Source: Ktedonobacter sp. 13_1_20CM_4_53_11
GTDB lineage: Bacteria > Chloroflexota > Ktedonobacteria > Ktedonobacterales > Ktedonobacteraceae
DNA: 14,029 nucleotides
NCBI GenBank assembly: GCA_001919995.1
Contig: MNIY01000082.1
Location: 1-14,029 of the forward strand
Direction: 5' to 3'
Shown here one piece after another: positions 7,303 to 13,600 of the stretch (positions are counted from its first letter, which is position 1; every line of letters begins with the position of its first letter). A program made the position numbers and the translations under genes. A model generated the notes under the pieces. The model made no database searches, was not told the DNA's origin, and worked only from the letters and a program-made list of their open reading frames with translations.

Positions 7303-8820
7303 TCATTTTACCAACTCTGTCAAGCCTAACCACGCCTCCCTGGTAGTATGACGTTCGATGCTGCTGTTATCTAAAATTTCTGAACGCAGTTCGCCTAGCG
7401 TTCCCCAACCTTCAGCTTCGACGTCATATTTATGAATGGTTTCCTCGTTACGTTGTCTCACCGATACGAACGTATCATCAGGGAGTTCGACGTACTTTTC
7501 GACGACGGCGCGCAGGATTTCACGCGCAACATCTTCAACAAAACGAGGGTTGCTGTGTGCTTTGTTGACGATATAGAGTTCGTCAGGCCGCTTGAGCAGG
7601 GCATAGTTTTCAGAACTCATGGCACTTTCGACAAGGTTGATCAGGTCCTTTGCCTCCACGTTTTGGTCTGTACCAATCAGCAGTGTTGCCCGTCCTCGCT
7701 GATTGTGTGTGGCCAATGGTGTCACATCTAACATTTTCGCGATCACATCCTCGGGAAAGCCTTCTTCTTGTAAACGCGAACGCGCGAAAGAGCGGACCAT
7801 ATCTTGAGCACAAGGGCAAGCAACCATTCCTTCAACCTCGACGCCAACCATGCGCCGACTGCCCTGCCTTGTTGCAACTGCCTGTGCTATCAAGCCGTAG
7901 ACTTCCTGAGTACGGCGGCCAGAAACAGGGGTCCACTTTTGAAGCGGAAGTGCCGTGCGAATGTATACTTCTGCACGAGCTACTTTTTGTCTCTCAACAA
8001 TTGTTTTCGCCATCTGTTCCGCCAGTACCTCAATTTGTGGCCAGCTACTTGTCGCAAATTGTTCAATGACCTCTTCCAGGGCATCGCTAAAGCGCGACAT
8101 ATGGGCTCCTGCCTGGGTAGGGTCGAGGGCAGCATACAGGTCAAAAGTTGCATCGAACCACTGTTGATCATCCATATGCCCAATCAATATCGCTTTTCTT
8201 ATGCCAACTACACCAGTGCGACCGAGGTGAACGTGCACTGCTGGTTGACCGCTCTGGATATCGCGATCTAGAGGGATATGTAAATTTGTAGCTACCTTTT
8301 TGATCTCATCTTGTGAGACTGCATCCAGAAGTTCTTGTGCTGTTTTTCCGCTGACGGGATCAACTACCTCTGGAGCGATTTCCGCCAGGGGAGCCAGGAC
8401 AAAAGCTCGCTTTGACATTCGCTCGTGAGGCACAATCAAATTGTCCTGTATAATTTGGAGATCGTCGTAAAAAATGATATCGATATCGATCGGGCGCGGA
8501 CCATTGCGAAACGTTGGCTGGCGACCAAGAGTTACCTCAATATCTTTGGTATGTTTTAAGAATTCTTGCGCAGAAAGCCTGGTCTTGCCACTGCAAACCA
8601 TATTCAAAAAGCGTGGTTGGTTTTTATATCCAACCGGCTCCGTTTCGTAGATAGATGATACAGCTGTAATTTCCATATAATCTCTTAATTGCTGCAATGC
8701 GGCGGCAAGATTACCACGGCGATCTCCCAGGTTGGAACCTAACGCCAGGTAGATTGTATGGTTGGTAGGCGCGTTGCCGTTCAAAGGAAACATCGGTGAG
8801 ACAGTAGTATCTAAACTCAT
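7303..8820 (-). CDS. Fusion: FolK (HPPK) + FolE2/MptA-type GTP cyclohydrolase
   Basis: One continuous 505-residue frame holds two pterin enzymes. Residues about 20-170 are 6-hydroxymethyl-7,8-dihydropterin pyrophosphokinase: YLALGSNLGDR (24-34), SSIYETEPVGYKNQPRFLNM (55-74), and RNGPRPIDIDII (105-116) with the metal-binding D112 and D114. Residues about 185-485 are a type IB GTP cyclohydrolase of the COG1469 family: GAHMSRF (238-244), PVSGRR (298-303), GMVACPCAQDM (331-341, C335/C337), LATHNQRGRATL (369-380) and SSENYALLKRPDE (402-414). The ACPCAQ...THNQRG...LLKRPDE style resembles archaeal MptA more than classical bacterial FolE2. FolE2 makes dihydroneopterin triphosphate; MptA makes the 2',3'-cyclic phosphate. 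The ATG at 8820 is supported by AGAGAGGT about 9 bases upstream; 50 further in-frame upstream codons look non-coding. The neighbours are not folate genes. Confidence 0.93.
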   Translation of the reverse strand: MSLDTTVSPMFPLNGNAPTNHTIYLALGSNLGDRRGNLAAALQQLRDYMEITAVSSIYETEPVGYKNQPRFLNMVCSGKTRLSAQEFLKHTKDIEVTLGRQPTFRNGPRPIDIDIIFYDDLQIIQDNLIVPHERMSKRAFVLAPLAEIAPEVVDPVSGKTAQELLDAVSQDEIKKVATNLHIPLDRDIQSGQPAVHVHLGRTGVVGIRKAILIGHMDDQQWFDATFDLYAALDPTQAGAHMSRFSDALEEVIEQFATSSWPQIEVLAEQMAKTIVERQKVARAEVYIRTALPLQKWTPVSGRRTQEVYGLIAQAVATRQGSRRMVGVEVEGMVACPCAQDMVRSFARSRLQEEGFPEDVIAKMLDVTPLATHNQRGRATLLIGTDQNVEAKDLINLVESAMSSENYALLKRPDELYIVNKAHSNPRFVEDVAREILRAVVEKYVELPDDTFVSVRQRNEETIHKYDVEAEGWGTLGELRSEILDNSSIERHTTREAWLGLTELVK

Positions 8821-8990
8821 GTATAATAAACCTCTCTTACAAACAAGAACTTTCTCATTGTATGTGATAACAAGGGAGCGGTCGGATTCGTTCCATACCA
8901 TGTAATACGATTTGGGGTATACACTCGACATGACGCATGAGCTGAGGTAAGGGAGGCAACTACTTTTCACCCTTGCCCATCTTTGAGGGC

Positions 8991-9025
8991 AAAAAAGCCG
9001 GGTCCTGGGAAACGCCGGACCCGTG
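8991..9025 (-). terminator. Intrinsic terminator after the PIG-L gene
   Basis: CGGGTCC (8999-9005) pairs perfectly with GGACCCG (9017-9023) around an 11-base loop. On the minus strand the stem is followed by GGCTTTTTT. It lies about 50 bases past the PIG-L stop. The FolK fusion gene downstream therefore needs its own promoter between about 8821 and 8990; I could not pick one with confidence. Confidence 0.82.
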
Positions 9026-9074
9026 TTTAAGGTTTTGCTCTATTGTTGTAGTTGCCGGTTGTATCCTTTACTGG

Positions 9075-9887
9075 CTAACGAGGCGTCCAGTATCTCTCTA
9101 AATGTACTGTCTGTACGGGGCGAATGCCGTGTGTATATTCCTCCATCACTCTTCGCATATTGGCCCTATTGCCAAAATTCAATTCTACTTGAGAGGTGTA
9201 AAGACTTGAAGCCTCGATGCGAATAGGCAGCATTTCAGACATTTCGACAAACGCTGGTTCAAATGTGCCGCCTAATTCGTTTAGGCGCTCTTCAAGCGCT
9301 CCCTCTTCCAGGATATAAGGAAAATCTTCGTAGAGTTTGACATTTGCTCCGCGTTGAATCAGGCGATCCGCCGCGGAACAAACAATTTGATGGTCGATAT
9401 GGCGGCCGATGCCCAAGGGAGCGTACCAGACAGTATCGGGTAGCCGTTCGTGCAGCGCCACCAGGTTCTGAGCCAGTTGTTTATCGATCTCTATGTCAGC
9501 AGGGTGAACCTCACCGCCCATCAGGAGTTCTCTCCGTGGATAGTATGCTGGATTACCGCGATAGATGGCATCGAGGTAGTCGAGCCAAAGATAATTGGCC
9601 TGGATATAATCCAGCGCGCTAGCATCTTCTTTTCGCCGGTTTGCCACCATGCTTGCCGCATCTAGATTGGCTCCACCCATCTTTTTATGGATCTCAAAAG
9701 CATAGGGGCTGAGTTCCAGTCCTGACGATGGTATGCCGCCGAAAACGGTGATCACCAGCGGGCGTAATGCATTGTTCACCTGCACTGCTAGCGAGCCGCC
9801 GCAGGAGTAGACAACATCGTCGAAGTGCGGTGAGAGGAAAATATGCCGAGAACTTTTTGTAATATCTTCAAAGCTTGTGAGTTGCAA
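9075..9887 (-). CDS. PIG-L/LmbE-family zinc deacetylase
   Basis: Predicted metal-dependent N-deacetylase of 270 residues; substrates in this family are mostly N-acetylglucosamine-type sugars, and the actual substrate here is unknown. The metal site is visible as LSPHFDDVVYSCGG (18-31; H21, D23, D24) and GRHIDHQIV (161-169; H163, D165, H166). The variant PHFDD replaces the common PHPDDE. RRKEDASAL (84-92) and YEDFPYI (186-192) are further family-like segments. I choose TTG at 9887 because AAGGAG sits 7 bases upstream and the conserved domain begins soon after; an upstream in-frame ATG at 10001 would add 38 residues that look untranslated. There is no signal peptide, so it should be cytoplasmic. 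It follows mutY by about 150 bases and ends in a strong terminator, so it is probably a single transcription unit. Confidence 0.87.
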   Translation of the reverse strand: MQLTSFEDITKSSRHIFLSPHFDDVVYSCGGSLAVQVNNALRPLVITVFGGIPSSGLELSPYAFEIHKKMGGANLDAASMVANRRKEDASALDYIQANYLWLDYLDAIYRGNPAYYPRRELLMGGEVHPADIEIDKQLAQNLVALHERLPDTVWYAPLGIGRHIDHQIVCSAADRLIQRGANVKLYEDFPYILEEGALEERLNELGGTFEPAFVEMSEMLPIRIEASSLYTSQVELNFGNRANMRRVMEEYTHGIRPVQTVHLERYWTPR

Positions 9888-10040
9888 TGGTGCGCTCCTT
9901 ATATAAATATACTTACATTGAAAGGAATGGTTTGCCTTGTTACCGCAAGTTTCAGCCTCAGTATACACGAAAATGGCAGTAGCAAGAAAGGGTATACCCA
10001 ATAATCTATGAGCAAAAAAGTAAGTCGATAGTGCAGGTTG

Positions 10041-11024
10041 CTATGGTAGACAGACTCCCTCATTAGCGCAATCTAGTAGACCATCTTTAGCGAGGCCCTC
10101 GACTAGTTTTTGTATCCATGGCATATCAGTATAGGTGAATGCTGGTTTGATTTGTGCCCCGAGGTCGGCGAGAGACACGCGTTGTCCACTGGGTACTGTA
10201 CGTAGGTGGTCGATGATACGCCCACGAAAATAGCGGTTAGTGCTCTTGAAAGGCTGCACCTGGTAATCCGCCTTCTTCTCCGCGACTTTCCGTAATTGGC
10301 GGAGCACGGTTCCTGATGGAAATAGGCTGTACTGACTCATCTCTGTAAAGGCGCGGCAGCTTTCTTGCAACGGGCAATACGTGCACTGCGGATTGCTGCT
10401 GGTACAAGTGGTAGCGCCTAGATCCATGAGCGCCTGGTTCCAGCTATAGGCTTCACCGTTGGGCAAAATCTGTTCCGCAAACGTCAACATGTTCGCATCG
10501 CTGAGTTTTTGCTCCGGGAATTCCAGACCAAGAAATATGCGATGAAGCACGCGCCGTATATTCGTATCGACGGTGGCCACCTGTTTACGATAGGCGAAGC
10601 AGGCAATAGCTCCAGCAGTATAGCGACCGACGCCTTTCAACTGAAGTAATCCATCAATGGTATCAGGGATATGGCCGTCGTATTCCGCGAGAACCTGGCG
10701 TGCAATCGATTGAAGGTTCACGGCGCGCCTGTTATACCCGAGTGGTACCCAGACAGAGATAACATCAGCAGTGGAAGCCTGGGCCAGGTCAGCCAGGGTG
10801 GGAAACGTGGTGAGAAATTGCTCATACTTAGGCAATACACGATCTACCTGTGTTTGTTGGAGCATAATCTCTGAAACCAGAATAGCATAGGGATCATTTG
10901 TTGCACGCCAGGGTAAGTCGCGCTGCTCAGTACTATACCAGCGTAGTAAGGAACAATGAACCTGAGCAACTAGTTCAGGTTCGAGTTGAAAAGGAAAAGA
11001 TGAAATCAGAGAACGTTTGCTCAT
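10041..11024 (-). CDS. mutY: A/G-specific adenine DNA glycosylase MutY, short form
   Basis: Base-excision repair enzyme removing adenine mispaired with 8-oxoguanine, 327 residues. The HhH-GPD domain (about 20-225) has SEIMLQQTQV with E52, the helix-hairpin-helix LKGVGRYTAGAIA (129-141) and catalytic D153 in TVDTNIRRVLHRIF. The 4Fe-4S loop is C207-x6-C214-x2-C217-x5-C223. The C-terminal portion (about 255-327) is not the NUDIX-like 8-oxoG reader of E. coli MutY. It begins FKSTNRYFRGRIIDHLR and looks like a small winged-helix module. The ATG at 11024 lies 6 bases after the stop of the 99-residue gene, has only a weak ribosome site, and its first two bases fall in a 12-bp hairpin arm, suggesting coupled translation. 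Confidence 0.92.
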   Translation of the reverse strand: MSKRSLISSFPFQLEPELVAQVHCSLLRWYSTEQRDLPWRATNDPYAILVSEIMLQQTQVDRVLPKYEQFLTTFPTLADLAQASTADVISVWVPLGYNRRAVNLQSIARQVLAEYDGHIPDTIDGLLQLKGVGRYTAGAIACFAYRKQVATVDTNIRRVLHRIFLGLEFPEQKLSDANMLTFAEQILPNGEAYSWNQALMDLGATTCTSSNPQCTYCPLQESCRAFTEMSQYSLFPSGTVLRQLRKVAEKKADYQVQPFKSTNRYFRGRIIDHLRTVPSGQRVSLADLGAQIKPAFTYTDMPWIQKLVEGLAKDGLLDCANEGVCLP

Positions 11025-11068
11025 GTAACTTCACTCAGATCGAGACGTGGCGCGCTGTGAAGTTACAT
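11023..11068 (-). promoter_or_regulatory. mRNA hairpin covering the mutY start
   Basis: ATGTAACTTCAC (11023-11034) and GTGAAGTTACAT (11057-11068) are a perfect 12-bp inverted repeat with a 22-base loop. In the minus-strand mRNA the first arm lies in the last codons of the 99-residue gene; the second arm spans its stop codon and ends with the AT of the mutY ATG. The ribosome-binding region of mutY is thus paired until ribosomes translating the upstream gene open it. Confidence 0.6.
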
Positions 11069-11330
11069 CGCCATTCACATTTTGCTGGTTAACTTCTGGC
11101 TGAGCCTCGTTACGTTTACGAGCCATGAGAGAAAAAATGGTATCGCCACCTTCTTGCCAGCACTTTGCGTCAGGTGCTGGTAAATTCTCGCAAAGAATCC
11201 AGTCGTCAGCATCTTTGAGGACATGGCCCTTAATGCATTTCGCATACATTACGTTATCATTAAGATCGGGATCATCAGGTTTGACTCTAGGCGATGCAAT
11301 CTTCGGAATGAAAAACTTACACCAGGGCAC
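11031..11330 (-). CDS. Hypothetical protein, 99 residues, Cys-containing
   Basis: I do not recognise this protein. It is soluble, with four cysteines (C4, C32, C47, C57) and H36 spread through its first 60 residues, in the settings PWCKFF, YAKCIKGH, WILCENL and DAKCWQ. These could bind a metal, but they do not form a standard paired-CxxC zinc finger. After about residue 70 it becomes a polar Gln/Asn/Arg-rich tail. The start is GTG at 11330, with AGGAAGGT 8 bases upstream; a TATAAT box lies about 100 bases further up. Its stop is 6 bases before mutY, and both arms of the hairpin at the mutY start lie at its 3' end, so its translation probably controls mutY. The reading frame could be real mainly for that coupling. 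Confidence 0.65.
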   Translation of the reverse strand: MPWCKFFIPKIASPRVKPDDPDLNDNVMYAKCIKGHVLKDADDWILCENLPAPDAKCWQEGGDTIFSLMARKRNEAQPEVNQQNVNGDVTSQRATSRSE

Positions 11331-11427
11331 GGTTCTGTACCTTCCTTGTTCTCATTTGTTGACCCAAGCCAAGGGTCTTATCCCACCTGCTTCACTACTC
11401 GCATAGTTGATTGGCGAGGACAAATTC

Positions 11428-11433
11428 ATTATA
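11428..11433 (-). promoter_or_regulatory. Candidate -10 for the 99-residue gene and mutY
   Basis: Perfect TATAAT on the minus strand, with a poor -35 (TAGTTA at 17 bases). The implied leader of about 90 bases contains two small hairpins: CTCGC/GCGAG (11398-11418) and GACCC/GGGTC (11361-11377). Confidence 0.45.
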
Positions 11434-11518
11434 GCGCATCGTGTAACTTTTAACTAGTGGCTTGTTTCCTTCGTTGCGGGTTTTTTAGCTAAGTAGAAAG
11501 ACGTTTGACGTGGCAAAG

Positions 11519-11561
11519 ATAGAAGTAAGGACGGTGAACATCTTGCTCGCCTTCCTTCTAT
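11519..11561 (-). terminator. Putative terminator hairpin after the 98-residue membrane gene
   Basis: ATAGAAG (11519-11525) pairs with CTTCTAT (11555-11561), extended inward after one mismatch by AAGG/CCTT and CG/CG. It starts about 20 bases past the stop of the minus-strand gene. No clear U-run follows, so termination efficiency is uncertain. Confidence 0.35.
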
Positions 11562-11580
11562 TTGTAGCAGGCTAGTATTC

Positions 11581-11877
11581 TCAGGCTCTCCGGTTAATAG
11601 CGCAGCGCAACCACCAGGTGCCGGTCTTGCATGCGATAATCAGATAGAGCCATGCCCAGGGTTGATCGAGGATGCCATAGCTGGCAGTCATTGCCATGAA
11701 GAAAAAGGTGGCAATAGCGGAGATCTGCAACAAACGCCAATTGCGCCACTGCCATCGGAAGCTCCATATTCGAGCCCCGCGGTAATGCCACATCACCATC
11801 CCCGTACTCGTTATCAAGACCGTGGTCCCTATGATGCCGAGAGCACCCAGGCAAAGTGAAAGAATGGTAGTAGCCAT
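11581..11877 (-). CDS. Small membrane protein with three predicted helices, 98 residues
   Basis: Unrecognised integral membrane protein. Hydrophobic segments lie at about 4-29, 49-69 and 74-92. The loop between the first two is rich in Trp and Arg (MWHYRGARIWSFRWQWRNWR), which would sit at a membrane interface. The third helix contains Trp-rich PWAWLYLI, and the protein ends RCAINRRA. The ATG at 11877 has AAAGGG 8 bases upstream. It is transcribed away from the 192-residue gene, with 243 bases between them that hold a TATAAT facing each way. No function is suggested by its neighbours. Confidence 0.65.
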   Translation of the reverse strand: MATTILSLCLGALGIIGTTVLITSTGMVMWHYRGARIWSFRWQWRNWRLLQISAIATFFFMAMTASYGILDQPWAWLYLIIACKTGTWWLRCAINRRA

Positions 11878-11911
11878 GCGGTTCGCCCTTTGTGTGTACC
11901 CGCGAATCTAC

Positions 11912-12070
11912 TCCTAGTATTAGGATGCTTTCTTGCATTATATCATGAAGAGAGAAATTTGGGGACAGGCATAATCCTCGAGTAAGTGGTGCCAGTATGC
12001 CAGAAGTACATGATCGGCAATGCATACGGAGAGATGGGCTAAATGGTGTATAATGGCCTCAATACTAGGC
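11912..12070. promoter_or_regulatory. Divergent promoter region with paired related dyads
   Basis: A minus-strand TATAAT (11942-11937) faces the 98-residue gene and a plus-strand TATAAT (12049-12054) faces the 192-residue gene. Just downstream of each lies the same 9-mer AATACTAGG in transcription-sense orientation (complement at 11913-11921, direct at 12061-12069). Each copy sits in a small dyad: TCCTA-GTAT-TAGGA at 11912-11925 and GCCT-n7-AGGC at 12056-12070. Neither -35 is convincing. This could be a shared operator. Confidence 0.35.
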
Positions 12071-12120
12071 ACACATATACTATTAAGGAGGCCTGCCCTG
12101 AATATTAAGATCGTGAAAGG

Positions 12121-12699
12121 TTGTGGAGTGTGTTAGCTGAAGAATTAGTTGTGCTTGATGCTGATTCTCCTCTGTGGAGTGCAGCCAGGCCGCTGTTGGA
12201 GGCTGCTTTAAGGCTTGAACATCGGGAAGATGACTATTCCTGGCATGGTTGGAATAAACAGCAAATCAACGAGTTTCTCGCAGGTTTACCGCAGAGATGC
12301 AGTTTGGTGGTAGGAGTATGGGAAACATCTCTAGCAGAAGACGATGTAATTGAGCACGAAGTGCTGTTGCTGGGCGTTGTCTGCGAAGTTGTAGCAAGCG
12401 AAGTATGTTCTATACGCACTTATGAAGCTCTGACTGCGTACGGTCTTGGACCCATGAGTTCCCTGGAGCCAGGCATTGACGACGCCATAGAGATAATGCG
12501 CATAGCGAGAACTCAGGTAGCACCCGTTGCCTGGGCTCTCTTTACTGATAAAGCTACATGGGATGAGTGGCTTTTTGCCAGTTCTGATCAGGGAGATGTG
12601 GTCAATAAAGGAGATATCCTGACCGCGTTTGCCCGGCAGGGACGTTGTGTCATTATGGGAAACCAGACCGTTCACCACCACCAAAAGGAAGAGAGGTAA
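12121..12699 (+). CDS. Hypothetical acidic protein upstream of dppA, 192 residues
   Basis: I do not recognise this protein. It is soluble and acidic with many Trp, Glu and Asp residues; LWSAARPLLEAALRLEHRE is followed by DDYSWHGWNKQQINEFL, then a beta-rich core (SLVVGVWE, HEVLLLGVVCEVVASEVCSI) and helical stretches around EPGIDDAIEIMRIARTQ. It ends in a His-rich charged tail (HHHQKEER). The start is uncertain: TTG at 12121 opens the frame, but GTG at 12130 has a better-spaced AAAGG, and the strongest ribosome site (AAGGAGG, 12085-12091) serves a different frame. The stop is 4 bases before the dppA ATG, so the two are surely co-transcribed and may act together. Confidence 0.7.
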   Translation: MWSVLAEELVVLDADSPLWSAARPLLEAALRLEHREDDYSWHGWNKQQINEFLAGLPQRCSLVVGVWETSLAEDDVIEHEVLLLGVVCEVVASEVCSIRTYEALTAYGLGPMSSLEPGIDDAIEIMRIARTQVAPVAWALFTDKATWDEWLFASSDQGDVVNKGDILTAFARQGRCVIMGNQTVHHHQKEER

Positions 12700-12703
12700 C
12701 AGT

Positions 12704-13537
12704 ATGAAACTTTTTCTCTCAACCGACTTTGAAGGAACGAGTGGTATTGTAGCCTGGGAACAGATCATTGAGGGCAATGCAGAATATGAGCAGGGCCGTA
12801 AATTGCTTACCAATGAAGTGAATGCTGTCATTACAGGGGCGCAAGCAGCTGGAGCGACGGAATTTGTGGTCAACGATTCACATCATAATATGCGGAATCT
12901 GCATCCACAAGACCTTGCTGGGCAGGCCACATTGATTACTGGCAAGCATAAGCCCCTCTATATGATGGAAGGGCTTGATGCTAGCTTTGATGGTGTGTGT
13001 TTCGTCAGCTATCATGGCTCGATTGGCGCGCAACAGGCTATTCTCTCTCATACATATAATCCAGGCGCTGTGTGGGAGGTGCGTATCAATAGCGAAATAG
13101 TGGGTGAGTCGGGTATTAATGCGCTCGTAGCCGCCCATTATGGTGTGCCAATCATTTTTGTCAGCGGCGATGAGGTAACTACACACGAGGCACAACTGGT
13201 TGCCCCTGCAGCAGAAAAGGTAGTTGTCAAGCAGTCTCTTGGACGATTTGCCGCGGCTCACATACACCCCTCGCTTGCCTGTGAACTGCTGCGCGATGGA
13301 GCCGGTCGGGCGGTGGTCAATAGAGACAAGATGCGCCCTCCGGAGTTTACGCTGCCGGTTTCCCTGGAGATCACCTTTCTCGTGGCTGATATGGCGGAGA
13401 TGGCACAATGGGTGCGTGGTGTTGAACGAGTGGCACCACGCACGGTGAAGCTTGCCAGCGATAACAATAATCTGCTTGATCTTTACCGTATGTTCGTCAC
13501 GGTTATTACGTTGACGAGGACGCTCGTTGACCGCTAA
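12704..13537 (+). CDS. dppA: M55-family D-aminopeptidase DppA
   Basis: Zinc aminopeptidase of 277 residues, close to B. subtilis DppA (274). In that enzyme the zinc pair is held by D8, E10, H60, H104 and E133, with H115 catalytic; it hydrolyses D-Ala-containing dipeptides. Here D8 and E10 (LSTDFEGTSGI), H60 (VNDSHHNMRN), H104 (VSYHGSIG), H116 (LSHTYNP) and E135 (VGESGIN) match almost position for position, so activity is expected. No signal peptide is present, so it should be cytoplasmic and recycle D-peptides after uptake; no dipeptide transporter is in the window. The ATG at 12704 has AGAGAGGT 6 bases upstream; an earlier in-frame ATG at 12629 lies inside the preceding gene and is not needed. 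The stop abuts a long inverted repeat. Confidence 0.93.
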   Translation: MKLFLSTDFEGTSGIVAWEQIIEGNAEYEQGRKLLTNEVNAVITGAQAAGATEFVVNDSHHNMRNLHPQDLAGQATLITGKHKPLYMMEGLDASFDGVCFVSYHGSIGAQQAILSHTYNPGAVWEVRINSEIVGESGINALVAAHYGVPIIFVSGDEVTTHEAQLVAPAAEKVVVKQSLGRFAAAHIHPSLACELLRDGAGRAVVNRDKMRPPEFTLPVSLEITFLVADMAEMAQWVRGVERVAPRTVKLASDNNNLLDLYRMFVTVITLTRTLVDR

Positions 13538-13538
13538 T

Positions 13539-13593
13539 TCATTGATTAAGAGCGTTTTAGCTTGCGCATTGTCTAAAACGCTCTTATCAATGA
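13539..13593. terminator. Long inverted repeat between converging genes
   Basis: The arms 13539-13560 and 13573-13593 pair over 21 bp with one bulged T (13546 or 13547); the innermost 13 pairs are AAGAGCGTTTTAG with its complement. The loop is 12 bases. The repeat fills the 63-base gap between the dppA stop (13537) and the stop of the converging gene (13601). No U-run follows in either direction outside the stem, so it is a likely bidirectional terminator or 3'-end-stabilising hairpin. Confidence 0.6.
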
Positions 13594-13600
13594 GCTACAT

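Noticed and set aside
8821..8970. In-frame extension of the FolK fusion by 50 residues to an upstream ATG
   Set aside because: The ATG at 8820 has a good ribosome site and the extension shows no HPPK similarity or coding character.
8821..8990. Tetrahydrofolate riboswitch before the FolK fusion
   Set aside because: The leader does not show the conserved THF riboswitch core; no folding was possible here.
8973..8992. Hairpin TTGCCC/GGGCAA as a second terminator
   Set aside because: On the minus strand the T-run precedes the stem rather than following it, and on the plus strand the stem is followed by A's.
9888..10001. Longer PIG-L start at the ATG at 10001
   Set aside because: AAGGAG sits correctly before TTG 9887, and the extra 38 residues look like untranslated leader containing promoter-like TATACT and a GGGTATACCC palindrome.
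11594..12025. 143-codon minus-strand frame overlapping the 98-residue membrane gene
   Set aside because: It runs through the promoter region and out of frame with a good membrane protein that has its own ribosome site.
12331..12873. 180-codon minus-strand open frame overlapping the 192-residue gene and dppA
   Set aside because: It is antisense to two well-supported frames and has no ribosome site or recognisable motif.
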